Shown here piece by piece: positions 8,333 to 17,761 of a stretch of DNA of 64,000 bases. Origin of the DNA: Sphaerotilus mobilis (GTDB lineage Bacteria; Pseudomonadota; Gammaproteobacteria; Burkholderiales; Burkholderiaceae_C); assembly GCF_004216565.1 (NCBI RefSeq), contig NZ_SGWV01000007.1, positions 1,106,215-1,170,214 on the forward strand, in the 5' to 3' direction. The position numbers and the translations under genes are program-made. The stretch's first letter is position 1; each line of letters begins with the position of its first letter. The notes beneath the pieces are model-generated. The model saw nothing but the letters and a program-made list of their open reading frames with translations. It did not search any database and had not been told where the DNA came from.

Positions 8333-10153
8333 TCAAGCCAAGCTCGTCCCCAGCTTCCACCCGCCACCCAGCTCGATCTGCAGCACCTGGTCGTGCAGCG
8401 GCGCCAGCGTCTCGCGGTGGCCGACGCTGACCAGCACCGCTTGGGGCAGTTCGCGGCGGATCAGGCTGTAGAGGCTGTGTTCCAGACCGGTGTCGGTGGC
8501 CGAGGTGGCCTCGTCGAGGAAGACCAGCGCCGGGCGTGTGGCGACCACGCGGCCGAAGGCGAGGCGTTGCTGCTCGCCCGGTGACAGGACCTGGGACCAG
8601 TCGCGGTCGACCTCCAGCTGGTCGGCCAGATGGCCCAGCTGGACCTGGTCGAGGATGGCGCGTGCCTGGGCATCGTCCAGCGTCGCGCGCGGGTAGGCCA
8701 GCGCGTGGCGCAGCGTGCCCAGCGGCAGGTAGGGCTTTTGCGACAGGAACAGGCAGTCGGCATCGTCCGGCCGGGCGGCGTTGCCCTGGGCATGCGGCCA
8801 CAGGCCGGCAAGGCTGCGCAGCAAGGTGGTCTTGCCGCTGCCCGAAGGGCCGCGGATCAGCAGCGCCTGACCGGGGTCGAGTTGCAGGCTCAGGTCGGCG
8901 GTCAGCACCCGGCCGTCGGGCCGGCGCACCGTCAGGTGGTCGAGCGACAGGCCCTCGGGACGTGCCGCAAGCGTCGGCATCGTCAGCGCCCTGGCGGCAT
9001 CGGTGTTGCCGGTGAAGCCGGTCAGGCGGTCGAGCACGGCCCGGTAGCTGGCAAACGAGTCGTAGGAGGTGCGGAAGAAGCTGAGCGCCTCCTCGACCTG
9101 GCCGAAGGCCTGCGCGGTCTGCATCACGTCGCCCAGCTTGATGGTGCCGGCGAACAGGCGCGGGGCCTGGATCAGGAAGGGGAAGATGACCGCCACCTGG
9201 CTGATCGACAGGTTGTAGCCATCGAACTTCAGCGTGCGCCACAGCGTCGCCCAGGCGTTGGCGATGACGGCCATGAAGCCGCGTTCCAGCGTGACCCGCT
9301 CGGCCGCCTCGCCGCGGTACATGGCCACGCTCTCGCCGTACTCGCGCAGCCGCATCAGCAGGTAGCGGTAGGTGGCGGTGAGCTTCTCGTTGAGGAAGTT
9401 CAGGCTGATCAAGGGCCGGCCGATGCGCACCGCGAAGAAGGTTGCGACGATGACGTAGATGTAGACCAGGAAGACCATCGCCTGCGGCACCTCGGTGCCC
9501 GCCAGCGCCAGCGGCCCGGACAGGCCCCAGAGGATGCCGGTGAACTCGACCACCGAGACCACCGAGCCAACCAGCCCCATCGACAGTCCCAGCGTGTCGC
9601 CGACCAGGCTGGTGGCGTCCTGCTGGATGCGCTGCTCGGGGTTGTCGACCTCGGGGCTGGCGTAGCGGCCCAAGTGGTAGGCGCGGCCATCGAGCCAGCG
9701 TGTCAGCAGGCGGTCGTTCATCCACTCACGCCAGTGGATCGAGAACGCCGAACGGATGTAGCCATTGACCAGCGCCCGCACCACATGCAGCGACGCCAGC
9801 AGCGCGAACAGGTGCATGTGGGTCCAGAAGGCCGGCTGGTCCAGCCCCTGCAGCGCCGTGTAGAAACCGTTGTACCAAAACGAGAACAGCACGTTCACCC
9901 GCACCGTCAGCAGCACGAAGAACAGGATCAGCGCCACGCCCATCAGCGGCTTCCAGTCGCGCCACTGCCGCGGCCGCCCGCCGAGTTCGGCCGTGGAAGG
10001 CCAGAACCACGCGCCGCTGAGCGCCCAGAACTGGCGCCCCCAGACCGTCGTGCGGGCGAGCACCCCCATCACCACGACAAAGGCGACCAGCGTCACCGCA
10101 TAGGTGCGCGCCAGCCAGATCGCGCTGTTGAGCAATTCTTGGTTCCAGTCCAT
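8333..10153 (-). CDS. SbmA/BacA/YddA-like fused ABC transporter (membrane + ATPase)
   Basis: Inner-membrane transporter of 606 residues with an ABC_membrane_2-type transmembrane half (about residues 15-340, first helix LARTYAVTLVAFVVVMGVLA) followed by a nucleotide-binding half. The ATPase shows Walker A GPSGSGKTT near residue 434, signature LSPGEQQR, and Walker B ALVFLDEATSATD. Relatives include SbmA/BacA (peptide uptake), mycobacterial Rv1819c (vitamin B12, bleomycin) and YddA; the fused architecture matches Rv1819c/YddA. The cargo here is unknown. The ATG at 10153 has GAGGA at good distance. No periplasmic binding protein gene is nearby. Confidence 0.88.
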   Translation of the reverse strand: MDWNQELLNSAIWLARTYAVTLVAFVVVMGVLARTTVWGRQFWALSGAWFWPSTAELGGRPRQWRDWKPLMGVALILFFVLLTVRVNVLFSFWYNGFYTALQGLDQPAFWTHMHLFALLASLHVVRALVNGYIRSAFSIHWREWMNDRLLTRWLDGRAYHLGRYASPEVDNPEQRIQQDATSLVGDTLGLSMGLVGSVVSVVEFTGILWGLSGPLALAGTEVPQAMVFLVYIYVIVATFFAVRIGRPLISLNFLNEKLTATYRYLLMRLREYGESVAMYRGEAAERVTLERGFMAVIANAWATLWRTLKFDGYNLSISQVAVIFPFLIQAPRLFAGTIKLGDVMQTAQAFGQVEEALSFFRTSYDSFASYRAVLDRLTGFTGNTDAARALTMPTLAARPEGLSLDHLTVRRPDGRVLTADLSLQLDPGQALLIRGPSGSGKTTLLRSLAGLWPHAQGNAARPDDADCLFLSQKPYLPLGTLRHALAYPRATLDDAQARAILDQVQLGHLADQLEVDRDWSQVLSPGEQQRLAFGRVVATRPALVFLDEATSATDTGLEHSLYSLIRRELPQAVLVSVGHRETLAPLHDQVLQIELGGGWKLGTSLA

Positions 10154-10212
10154 GGGTCCTCGTGATTCGTTCGATTTCTGCGGGCACGAAGCCGCGAGAC
10201 TAAATCAGCGGA

Positions 10213-10242
10213 CGAAAAAAAAGAGAGCCCGGGGGCTCTCTC
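10213..10242 (-). terminator. Rho-independent terminator after ppa
   Basis: On the minus strand a 9-bp perfect stem (bases 10241-10233 with 10230-10222) with a two-base loop is followed by a run of eight or nine T. It begins about 25 bases after the ppa stop and separates ppa from the ABC transporter gene. Confidence 0.9.
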
Positions 10243-10265
10243 TTTCGGGGCTCGGGACGAGCCGA

Positions 10266-10805
10266 TCAGGCCTGGCTGGACTTGGCGTAGTTTTCCATGC
10301 CGGTCACGACCTCGGCCTTGGCCGACTCCGGGCCTTCCCAGCCCTGGACCTTGACCCACTTGCCGACCTCGAGGTCCTTGTAGTGCTCGAAGAAGTGCTG
10401 GATCGCCTTCAGGCGCATCTGGTTGATGTCCTCGGGCTTCTGCCAGTGGGTGTAGATCGGCAGGATCTTGTCGATCGGCACGGCGAGCAGCTTGGCGTCG
10501 CCACCGGCCTCGTCGTCCATCTTCAGCACGCCGATCGGGCGGCAGGTGACGACCACGCCCGGGGTCAGCGGGTAGGGGGTGATGACCAGCACGTCGACCG
10601 GGTCGCCGTCATCGGCCAGCGTCTGAGGGATGTAGCCGTAGTTGCACGGGTAGTGCATGGCGGTCGTCATGAAGCGGTCGACGAAGATCGCGCCGGTCTC
10701 CTTGTCGACCTCGTACTTGATCGGGTCGGCGTTCATCGGGATCTCGATGATCACGTTGAACTGATCGGGCGCCTTGGCGCCGGGGGTGACGTTGTGCAGG
10801 CTCAT
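10266..10805 (-). CDS. ppa: Soluble inorganic pyrophosphatase (family I)
   Basis: Hydrolyses pyrophosphate to phosphate in the cytoplasm, pulling biosynthetic reactions forward; 179 residues, the normal prokaryotic length. Key features are the N-terminal [19 protein letters not shown], the active-site segment [18 protein letters not shown] with the family signature D-G-D-P-x-D-V, and [20 protein letters not shown] near the C-terminus. It is divergent from the gene for the membrane proton-pumping pyrophosphatase across a 318-bp spacer, so both uses of pyrophosphate (heat and proton gradient) are encoded side by side. A strong terminator follows the stop. Confidence 0.97.
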   Translation of the reverse strand: MSLHNVTPGAKAPDQFNVIIEIPMNADPIKYEVDKETGAIFVDRFMTTAMHYPCNYGYIPQTLADDGDPVDVLVITPYPLTPGVVVTCRPIGVLKMDDEAGGDAKLLAVPIDKILPIYTHWQKPEDINQMRLKAIQHFFEHYKDLEVGKWVKVQGWEGPESAKAEVVTGMENYAKSSQA

Positions 10806-11123
10806 GGGGGATCGGCCAGGTGGTTGTGGAGACGGGGTCGGCGCGGCGTTCTCTTGGCTTGCAAAGCCGGGTTGCCGTCAACCGGGAATCGCCCGGATTC
10901 TACGGTTGGGCCTTGCGGTGGCCTTGCGTTGGCCGGCCCGCTTGACCGAGGTCAGCCGGGCCTGTCCCAGGGTGGAACGTGCTGGAAAACACGGGGCGGG
11001 GCCGGGAAACCCTTCCCCTAGCATGGGTCCGCCTCGCAGGAGGCACCGCAGGCACGATGCCGTCGCGGGGCGCTCATCGCCCGGCGACGCTCCCGATGAT
11101 CAATCGATGAGGAAGGAAACCCC
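10806..11123. promoter_or_regulatory. Divergent control region between ppa and hppA
   Basis: This 318-bp spacer must hold the promoters of both pyrophosphatase genes. Toward ppa, a TAGAAT hexamer is read on the minus strand at 10902-10897. Toward hppA, TAGCAT lies at 11019-11024. Neither has a strong -35 element at 16-18 bases, so these are only candidates. The hppA start is preceded by GAGGAAGGAAA. I see no open frame with protein-like content. Confidence 0.35.
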
Positions 11124-13289
11124 ATGTCGTCATCCACGGCGCTGATGCTGGCGCTGCTCTGTGGCCTGGCAGCCGTCATCTACGGCTTTGTCACCCGCAG
11201 CTGGATCCTGGGCCAGGACGCGGGCAATGCCCGCATGCAGGAAATCTCCGCAGCGGTGCAGCAAGGTGCCGCCGCTTACCTGGCGCGGCAGTACCGCACC
11301 ATCGCGATCGTCGGCGTGGCGCTGGCCATCCCGATCGCGCTGTTCCTGGGTGGCATGACGGCGACAGGCTTCGTGCTCGGCGCGGTGCTGTCGGGGGCTT
11401 GCGGCTTCATCGGCATGAACGTGTCGGTGCGCGCCAACGTGCGCACCGCGCAGGCCGCCACCCGCGGCATCGGGCCGGCGCTGGACGTGGCCTTCCGCGG
11501 CGGCGCCATCACCGGCATGCTGGTGGTCGGCCTGGGCCTGCTGGGCGTGACCGGCTTCTTCTACGTCGTCACCGGCGGCACCAACGTGTCGAGCGAATCG
11601 CTCAAGCCGCTGCTGGGCCTGGCCTTCGGCTCGTCGCTGATCTCGATCTTTGCCCGTCTGGGCGGCGGCATCTTCACCAAGGGCGCGGACGTCGGCGCCG
11701 ACCTGGTCGGCAAGGTCGAGGCTGGCATTCCCGAGGACGACCCGCGCAACCCGGCGGTGATCGCCGACAACGTCGGTGACAACGTCGGCGACTGCGCCGG
11801 CATGGCCGCCGACCTGTTCGAGACCTACGCCGTCACGCTGATCGCCGCGATGGCGCTCGGTGCCTTGATGGCCACCGGCGCGGCCCTGACCGCCGTGGTC
11901 TACCCGCTGGCGCTGGGTGGCGTGTCCATCATCGCCTCCATCATCGGCTGCCACTTCGTCAAGGCCAGCCCTGGCATGAAGAACGTGATGCCGGCGCTCT
12001 ACAAGGGCCTGATCGTCGCGGGTCTGCTGTCGCTGGTGGCCTTCTGGTTCGTCACCTCGGCGATGTTCCCGCAGCCGGTCGCCCTGGCCGACGGCGCCAG
12101 CGCGAGCGCGACGAGCCTGTTTGGCGCCTGCATCGTCGGCCTGCTGCTGACCGCCGCGATGGTCTGGATCACCGAGTTCTACACCGGCACGCAATTCAGC
12201 CCGGTGCAGCACATCGCGCAGGCGTCGACCACCGGCCACGGCACCAACATCATCGCGGGCCTGGGCGTGAGCATGAAGTCGACCGCCTGGCCGGTCGCCT
12301 TCATCTGCCTGGCGATCTACGCCGCCTACGCGATGGCTGGCCTGTACGGCATCGCGATCGCCGCCACCTCGATGCTGTCGATGGCCGGCATCGTGGTCGC
12401 GCTGGACGCCTACGGCCCCATCACCGACAACGCCGGTGGCATCGCCGAGATGGCCGAGCTGCCCGCCAGCGTGCGCGACATCACCGACCCGCTGGACGCC
12501 GTGGGCAACACCACCAAGGCCGTCACCAAGGGCTACGCGATCGGCTCGGCTGGCCTGGCCGCGCTGGTGCTGTTCGCCGACTACACCCACGCGCTCGAAG
12601 CGCGCGGCCTGTCGGTCACCTTCGACCTGTCGGACCACAAGGTGATCGTCGGCCTGTTCATCGGCGGCCTGATCCCTTACCTGTTCGGCGCGATGGCGAT
12701 GGAGGCCGTCGGCCGTGCGGCCGGTGCGGTCGTGGTCGAGGTGCGCAAGCAGTTCGCTGACGGCCAGATCATGGCCGGCAAGCGCAAGCCGGACTACAGC
12801 GCAGCGGTCGACATGCTGACCACGGCGGCGATCAAGGAAATGATCGTGCCCTCGCTGCTGCCGGTGGTCGCGCCGATCCTGGTCGGCCTGCTGCTCGGCC
12901 CGGCCGCGCTCGGTGGCCTGCTGATGGGCACCATCGTCACCGGCCTGTTCGTCGGCATCAGCATGTGCACCGGCGGCGGTGCCTGGGACAACGCCAAGAA
13001 GCTGATCGAGGAAGGCTTCAAGGACAGCGACGGCGTGATCCACCGCAAGGGCAGCGAGGCCCACAAGTCGGCCGTCACCGGCGACACCGTCGGCGATCCC
13101 TACAAGGACACCGCCGGCCCGGCCGTCAACCCGCTGATCAAGATCATCAACATCGTCGCCCTGCTGATCGTGCCGCTGCTGCCGGCCGGCGCGGCGCAGG
13201 CGCCCAAGGCGGCGCATGCCGAACCTGCGGCGCAGGTGCAGGCGGCCGAAGCCTCGGCCCCGGTCGCTGCACCGGCGGCCAGCCAGTAA
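11124..13289 (+). CDS. hppA: Membrane-bound proton-translocating pyrophosphatase
   Basis: Couples pyrophosphate hydrolysis to proton export across the cytoplasmic membrane; 721 residues with about 16 hydrophobic segments. The substrate motif [20 protein letters not shown] starts near residue 189, followed by [25 protein letters not shown]. In GNTTKA the lysine at about residue 465 marks the potassium-independent class (potassium-dependent enzymes have Ala there). The C-terminal tail from about residue 690 is Ala/Pro-rich ([17 protein letters not shown]), an extension that I regard as lineage-specific. It is divergent from ppa and followed by a strong terminator. Confidence 0.97.
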   Translation: MSSSTALMLALLCGLAAVIYGFVTRSWILGQDAGNARMQEISAAVQQGAAAYLARQYRTIAIVGVALAIPIALFLGGMTATGFVLGAVLSGACGFIGMNVSVRANVRTAQAATRGIGPALDVAFRGGAITGMLVVGLGLLGVTGFFYVVTGGTNVSSESLKPLLGLAFGSSLISIFARLGGGIFTKGADVGADLVGKVEAGIPEDDPRNPAVIADNVGDNVGDCAGMAADLFETYAVTLIAAMALGALMATGAALTAVVYPLALGGVSIIASIIGCHFVKASPGMKNVMPALYKGLIVAGLLSLVAFWFVTSAMFPQPVALADGASASATSLFGACIVGLLLTAAMVWITEFYTGTQFSPVQHIAQASTTGHGTNIIAGLGVSMKSTAWPVAFICLAIYAAYAMAGLYGIAIAATSMLSMAGIVVALDAYGPITDNAGGIAEMAELPASVRDITDPLDAVGNTTKAVTKGYAIGSAGLAALVLFADYTHALEARGLSVTFDLSDHKVIVGLFIGGLIPYLFGAMAMEAVGRAAGAVVVEVRKQFADGQIMAGKRKPDYSAAVDMLTTAAIKEMIVPSLLPVVAPILVGLLLGPAALGGLLMGTIVTGLFVGISMCTGGGAWDNAKKLIEEGFKDSDGVIHRKGSEAHKSAVTGDTVGDPYKDTAGPAVNPLIKIINIVALLIVPLLPAGAAQAPKAAHAEPAAQVQAAEASAPVAAPAASQ

Positions 13290-13336
13290 GGTCGGCCCAC
13301 CTCCCGGACAGGCGGCAGCGTCCGCCGTGTCCAGCA

Positions 13337-13371
13337 CAAACAGCGCGGCTCCGTCCGCGCTGTTTGTCCTT
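13337..13371 (+). terminator. Rho-independent terminator after hppA
   Basis: A perfect 12-bp stem, CAAACAGCGCGG (13337-13348) with CCGCGCTGTTTG (13355-13366), encloses a six-base loop and is followed by tcctttc. It lies 48 bases after the hppA stop. The T-run is weak but the stem is very stable. Confidence 0.8.
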
Positions 13372-13436
13372 TCAGGCCCGGCCCGGCGCCCTAGAGTCGA
13401 CGCTCAGTCCGCTACGCGTCCGGCCCGGTCCCGCCC

Positions 13437-14306
13437 ATGTCCACCTCCCCCATCGATCGAGAACTTGACCACGCGCGCCAGTCCGGCCCCGTGCGCACGC
13501 TCACCATCCCGCCCTGCCCCGAGCTGCTGACGCGGCTGCAGGCGGTGATGGCCGAGGCCGATCCCGACTGGGACGCGGTCGCCGCGATCGCCTCGGCGGA
13601 CGTCGCCATGGCCGCCTCGCTGGTTCGTGCGGCCAACAGCCCCGTCTACAGCCGTGGTCGCGGCGTCGACAACGTGCCGCAGGCCATGTCGCTGCTGGGC
13701 CTGCGCCAGACCGCCGTGCTGCTGACCCAGTTCCTGGCCGCCCGCGCGTTGCCGCTCAACCATCCGTTGCTGGAAACCTTCTGGCTCGGCTCCTCGCGCC
13801 GCGCGCTGGCCATGGGCTATGTCGCCCGCCAGCTCTACGGCACCTCGCCCGACCTGGCCCACACGCTGGGCCTGTTCTGTGACGTCGGCATCCCGGTGAT
13901 GCTGCAGGGCCTGCCCGGCTACGCCGGCACGCTGGTCGAGGCGCGTGCCCGCATGGACCGCACGCACACCCTGACCGAGCAGATCGCCCACAAGACCGAC
14001 CACACCATCGTCGGCGCCCTGGTCGCCCGCACCTGGGGACTGCCGGAGGACCTCAAGACCGCCATCCGCCTGCACCACGAGGTCGAGGCCCTGGAAGACC
14101 GCTCGATCGCCGAACCGGTGCGTGTGCTGCTGGCCGCCACCGTGCTGGCCGAGCACCTGGTGCACAGCCATGAAGGCCACCCGGATGCACCGGAATGGAT
14201 CCAGCGCGGCGGCGACTGCCTGCGTCACCTGCAGATCCATGAACATGAGCTGACCCACTGGCAGGACGCCCTGCAGCCGGTCTTCGAGCACCTGCAGCCC
14301 GCCTGA
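13437..14306 (+). CDS. HDOD domain protein
   Basis: Single-domain HDOD protein of 289 residues, a catalytically dead relative of HD phosphohydrolases used in bacterial signalling. The N-terminal IPPCPELLTRLQAVM, ASADVAMAASLVRAANSP and LLGLRQTAVLLTQFLAA match the HDOD core (family consensus I...P.L...D...L...NS...G....I..A....G). FCDVGIPVMLQ and KTDHTIVGALVARTWGLPE follow. No attached EAL, GGDEF or receiver domain is present. Partners are unknown. Likely monocistronic, between the hppA terminator and the phaZ control region. Confidence 0.85.
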   Translation: MSTSPIDRELDHARQSGPVRTLTIPPCPELLTRLQAVMAEADPDWDAVAAIASADVAMAASLVRAANSPVYSRGRGVDNVPQAMSLLGLRQTAVLLTQFLAARALPLNHPLLETFWLGSSRRALAMGYVARQLYGTSPDLAHTLGLFCDVGIPVMLQGLPGYAGTLVEARARMDRTHTLTEQIAHKTDHTIVGALVARTWGLPEDLKTAIRLHHEVEALEDRSIAEPVRVLLAATVLAEHLVHSHEGHPDAPEWIQRGGDCLRHLQIHEHELTHWQDALQPVFEHLQPA

Positions 14307-14394
14307 TCAGGGGGGAAGACGGGTCCGGGCGACCCGAGCCCACGGGTGTCAGCACCCTTTCAGCGCGCTCGCGCAAGCTCGCATCTTTGCTGGC

Positions 14395-14450
14395 TTGATC
14401 ACGGTCAAGCGCCGCGACAAGCTTCGAATCCGGGGTGTCCCGGATAGAAT
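14395..14450 (+). promoter_or_regulatory. FNR-like box and candidate promoter upstream of phaZ
   Basis: TTGAT-CACG-GTCAA at 14395-14408 matches nine of ten defined positions of the FNR/Anr consensus (TTGAT N4 ATCAA). A -10-like TAGAAT lies at 14445-14450 with a poor -35. If transcription begins near 14457 the box would be centred around -55. Oxygen-linked control of PHB breakdown is inferred from this single site. Confidence 0.4.
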
Positions 14451-14526
14451 GTTGCGGTGCAGCATGCAACCCTTGTGCTGTTTGCCGACACCCGATCGGC
14501 CACCCATTGCCCCAAAAGGATGCGCG

Positions 14527-15768
14527 ATGCTTTATCAGCTCTATGAAACCCAGCGTGCCCTGCTGAGCCCGTTCGCCGAATTCGCGAGCGCCTCGTCCAA
14601 GCTGTACAGCCATCCGATGTCGCCGTTCGCCAACGCACCAGGTTCGCAGCGCATGGCAGCCGGCTTCGACCTGCTGCATCGCCTGACCAAGGAATACGAG
14701 AAGCCGGCCTTCGAGATCACCTCGGTCAAGGTCGGCGGCGTCGACGTCGCGGTCCAGGAGCAGACCGTCGAAGCGCGCCCCTTCTGCCGCCTGCTGCGCT
14801 TCAAGCGCTACACCGACGACAGCAAGGTGCTGGAGCGCATGCGCGCCCAGCCGGCCGTGCTGGTCGTCGCGCCGCTGTCGGGCCACCACAGCACGCTGCT
14901 GCGCGACACCGTGCGCACGCTGCTGCAGGACCACAAGGTCTACATCACCGACTGGGTCGACGCGCGCATGGTGCCGCTGTCCGACGGCGCCTTCCACCTC
15001 GACGACTACGTCGCCTACGTGCAGGACTTCATCCGCCAGATCGGCCCCGAGGTCAACGTCATCTCGGTGTGCCAGCCGACCGTGCCGGTGCTGGCCGCGA
15101 TCTCGCTGATGGCCAGCAATGGCGAAGCCACCCCGCGCACCATGACGATGATGGGTGGCCCGATCGATGCCCGCAAGAGCCCGACGGCCGTCAACAACCT
15201 GGCGATGAACCGCACGCTCGAGTGGTTCGAGAGCAACGTCATTTACCGCGTGCCGCAGAACTTCCCGGCCTCCGGGCGTCGGGTCTACCCCGGCTTCATG
15301 CAGCACACCGGCTTCGTGGCGATGAACCCCGATCGCCACGTCAACTCGCACTGGGACTACTTCCTCGACCTGATCCGCGGCGACGACGACAGCGCCGACG
15401 CGCACCGCAAGTTCTACGACGAGTACAACGCCGTGCTGGACATGCCGGCCGAGTACTACCTCGACACCATCCGGACGGTGTTCCAGGACTTTGCGCTGGT
15501 CTACGGCACCTGGCAGGTGCGCGGCCAGCTGGTGCGCCCGCAGGACATCACCCAGACGGCGCTGCTGACGGTCGAGGGCGAACTGGACGACATCTCCGGC
15601 GCCGGCCAGACCGAGGCCGCCCAAGGCCTCTGCGCCGGCATCCCGGCGGCCAGCAAGCGCCACTACAGCGTCGAAGGCGCGGGCCACTACGGCATCTTCT
15701 CGGGCCGCCGCTGGCGCGAGAAGGCCTATCCGGAAATCCGTTCCTTCATCCTGCAACACCAGCGCTGA
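14527..15768 (+). CDS. phaZ: Intracellular polyhydroxybutyrate depolymerase
   Basis: Breaks down native intracellular PHB granules to 3-hydroxybutyrate or oligomers; 413 residues, close to the 419 of Ralstonia PhaZ1. The nucleophile region reads NVISVCQPTVPVLAA with Cys182 in place of the usual lipase serine, the hallmark of this family. A downstream Asp and the final EGAGHYGIFSGRRW histidine would complete the triad. There is no signal peptide, as expected for a cytoplasmic granule enzyme. The ATG at 14527 has AAAAGGA upstream and gives the conserved N-terminus MLYQLYETQRALLSPF. The rsxB frame follows directly. The gene implies that the host stores PHB. Confidence 0.95.
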   Translation: MLYQLYETQRALLSPFAEFASASSKLYSHPMSPFANAPGSQRMAAGFDLLHRLTKEYEKPAFEITSVKVGGVDVAVQEQTVEARPFCRLLRFKRYTDDSKVLERMRAQPAVLVVAPLSGHHSTLLRDTVRTLLQDHKVYITDWVDARMVPLSDGAFHLDDYVAYVQDFIRQIGPEVNVISVCQPTVPVLAAISLMASNGEATPRTMTMMGGPIDARKSPTAVNNLAMNRTLEWFESNVIYRVPQNFPASGRRVYPGFMQHTGFVAMNPDRHVNSHWDYFLDLIRGDDDSADAHRKFYDEYNAVLDMPAEYYLDTIRTVFQDFALVYGTWQVRGQLVRPQDITQTALLTVEGELDDISGAGQTEAAQGLCAGIPAASKRHYSVEGAGHYGIFSGRRWREKAYPEIRSFILQHQR

Positions 15769-15773
15769 CCGTC

Positions 15774-16445
15774 CTGAGCCGGCCCGTCTTCACGATCGCA
15801 CAGGTCGACGCGGCCCTGCCGCAGACCCAGTGCACCCGCTGCGGCGAGCCGGACTGCCACGGCTACGCCGAGGCCATCGTGGCCGGCCGTGCGGCCATCA
15901 ACCGCTGCCCGCCCGGCGGTGCGCAAGGTGTGCAGCGGCTGGCCGAGATCACCGGTCAGGCGGCGGTCCCGCTCGATCCGGCGTGTGGCCACGAAGGGCC
16001 GCGCACCGTTGCCTGGATCGACGAGCGTTGGTGCATCGGCTGCACCCTGTGCATCAAGGCCTGCCCGGTCGACTGCATCGTCGGCAGCCACAAGCGCATG
16101 CACACCGTGGTCGAGGCCGACTGCACCGGCTGCGAGCTGTGCATCCCCGCCTGCCCGGTCGACTGCATCCAGCTCGACGTCGTGACGCCCGGCCGCAGCG
16201 GCTGGTCGGCCTGGAGCGACGAGGCCGCCGCCACCGCCCGGCGCCTCTACCTCGAACGCCAGGCCCGCCGCGAACGCCTGAAGGCACGCCATGCCCAGGC
16301 GCTGCAGGCCAAGGCCGAACACAAGCTCGCCCACGTCGAGACCTTGACCCGCGACGCCCATGGCGAGGAACTCGCCCGCAAGCGCGCCGTCATCCAGGCC
16401 GCGCTGGCGCGTGCGCGGGCCCAGCGCAAGCCCGATCCGACCTGA
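15774..16445 (+). CDS. rsxB: RnfB/RsxB-like ferredoxin with FeS domain and two 4Fe-4S clusters
   Basis: Electron-transfer protein of about 223 residues of the betaproteobacterial RsxB type. An N-terminal Fe-S domain CTRCGEPDCHGYAEAI...NRCPPGG is followed by two ferredoxin motifs, CIGCTLCIKACPVDC and CTGCELCIPACPVDC, then a charged helical C-terminal tail. The start is unresolved: between the phaZ stop and the conserved ITIAQVDAALPQ-type segment there is no in-frame ATG, GTG or TTG. I place it at the CTG at 15774; CTG at 15765, overlapping the phaZ stop, or an ATC are alternatives. Coupling to phaZ translation is likely. No other rnf/rsx genes are nearby, so its redox partner is unknown. Confidence 0.82.
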   Translation: MSRPVFTIAQVDAALPQTQCTRCGEPDCHGYAEAIVAGRAAINRCPPGGAQGVQRLAEITGQAAVPLDPACGHEGPRTVAWIDERWCIGCTLCIKACPVDCIVGSHKRMHTVVEADCTGCELCIPACPVDCIQLDVVTPGRSGWSAWSDEAAATARRLYLERQARRERLKARHAQALQAKAEHKLAHVETLTRDAHGEELARKRAVIQAALARARAQRKPDPT

Positions 16446-17318
16446 TCAGACCTCGTCGAGCCACTCGAACACCAGCGACTGCGCCCGCGTGCCGGGCTCG
16501 GCCAGCTCGTCGACGATGGTGAAGTGGTTGACACCGGGCAGCGTCTCGCAGACCGGCACCGCCCGCGTCCCCCAGGCCTGCGCCAGCGCGCGGTTCTGAT
16601 CGAGGAAGGCGCTGCTCTCGTCGCCACCCACGAAGGCCGCGTGCCGGCCCTTGGGCGCAGGCCGGCACACGGGGCTCCAGCGCGCGACGTCCTCGTCGCC
16701 CAGCTTCAGGTCGTCGCGCAAAAAGCCCACGCGCGAGACCGGCGCGAGGTCGTACACGCCCGACAACCCGACCGAGCGCCGCACCAGATCGGCCGGCAGA
16801 TCCGGATCGACCCGGGCCCAGTCGCAGGCCAGCATCAGGGTCGCCAGGTGCGCGCCGGCCGAATGACCGACCACCAGAATGCGCCGCCGATCGCCACCGT
16901 AGCGGGCCACCTCCCGCCAGGTCCAGGCCAGCGCCCGGGCCATCTGCGCGGCGATCTCGCCGATCGACACCGTGGGGCACAGGTCGTAGTTCGGCACCAC
17001 CACCGTCGCCCCGCCCTGCACAAAGGCCGGCGCCACAAAGCTGTGCTGCGACTTGTCCAGCGACCGCCACCAACCGCCGTGGATGAAAAACAGCACCGGC
17101 GCGCCATCGTCGTCAGCCGGAAAGACATCCAGCCGTTGCCCCGCCGTCGGCCCGTAGGCCAGGTCGAGCGCAACGCCCGGCAGCCCCTCCCGAGCCCGCG
17201 CCGAAGCCGCCGCCCAGCGCTCGAAGATCTGCCCATGCTCCGGCACCCGCGCCCGGTTGTCGTAGAGCGCATCCAGCGCCGCCTGATCAACCCCCTCATT
17301 CACCCGTTCACCCGCCAT
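16446..17318 (-). CDS. Alpha/beta hydrolase, arylformamidase (KynB/AFMID)-like
   Basis: Serine hydrolase of 290 residues. FFIHGGWWRSLDKSQ carries the HGGWW oxyanion motif and ILVVGHSAGAHLA the nucleophile elbow G-H-S-A-G. The C-terminal PGVNHFTIVDEL supplies the histidine, and an Asp lies in FVGGDES. This HGGWW/GHSAGAH combination is characteristic of kynurenine formamidase-type esterases, but no tryptophan-catabolism gene is adjacent, so the substrate is open. Its stop codon abuts the rsxB stop codon with no intervening base. Its 5' end faces the tRNA gene. Confidence 0.82.
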   Translation of the reverse strand: MAGERVNEGVDQAALDALYDNRARVPEHGQIFERWAAASARAREGLPGVALDLAYGPTAGQRLDVFPADDDGAPVLFFIHGGWWRSLDKSQHSFVAPAFVQGGATVVVPNYDLCPTVSIGEIAAQMARALAWTWREVARYGGDRRRILVVGHSAGAHLATLMLACDWARVDPDLPADLVRRSVGLSGVYDLAPVSRVGFLRDDLKLGDEDVARWSPVCRPAPKGRHAAFVGGDESSAFLDQNRALAQAWGTRAVPVCETLPGVNHFTIVDELAEPGTRAQSLVFEWLDEV

Positions 17319-17392
17319 CGCCTCGCCCTATCGTTGCCCACAAGTGCCCGGTTTCTACACCAACGCCACACCAGCCCCCGATAGCGCCCTGC

Positions 17393-17398
17393 TATACT
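17393..17398 (+). promoter_or_regulatory. -10 element of the tRNA-Ala promoter
   Basis: TATACT lies 15 bases upstream of the tRNA 5' end, the spacing expected for a tRNA promoter. No good -35 hexamer is seen at 16-18 bases. The strand and role are inferred from position. Confidence 0.55.
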
Positions 17399-17413
17399 TT
17401 TTGTCGTTCGTGT

Positions 17414-17489
<76 letters not shown>

Positions 17490-17502
17490 CCGATCCAACG
17501 GC

Positions 17503-17536
17503 AAGGGCCCTGCAGCGATGCAGGGCCCTTTGCTTT
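17503..17536 (+). terminator. Terminator after tRNA-Ala
   Basis: A perfect 12-bp stem, AAGGGCCCTGCA (17503-17514) with TGCAGGGCCCTT (17519-17530), has a GCGA tetraloop and is followed by tgctttt. It lies 13 bases after the tRNA 3' end. Confidence 0.85.
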
Positions 17537-17761
17537 TGGCGGGTCGACCATCTTCGATTTCTGAGCCCTGCCCTGACCTCGTCACAAGGCTTTCCACTCT
17601 TGTCGCAGGGCACGACATCCGCGCGGCTTGTGGCCCTGGCCGATCTCGCAGCCGAACCCTGTTCGATACCATCCCCGCGCTGAAGAAAAACGAAACGCCG
17701 GCCAGATGACCCCTTGCGAATGAGCGGGGCGCGGACGGTGGAAGCCAGGGAGAAGACGGCC

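Noticed and set aside
11130..13337. Long minus-strand frame over hppA
   Set aside because: Mirror of a strongly conserved membrane pyrophosphatase gene; composition is His/Arg/Gln-rich and shows no membrane or domain pattern.
17540..17760. Search for a clear promoter ahead of the restriction operon
   Set aside because: Several TTG-starting hexamers are present but none has a convincing -10 at 16-18 bases, so no promoter is claimed.
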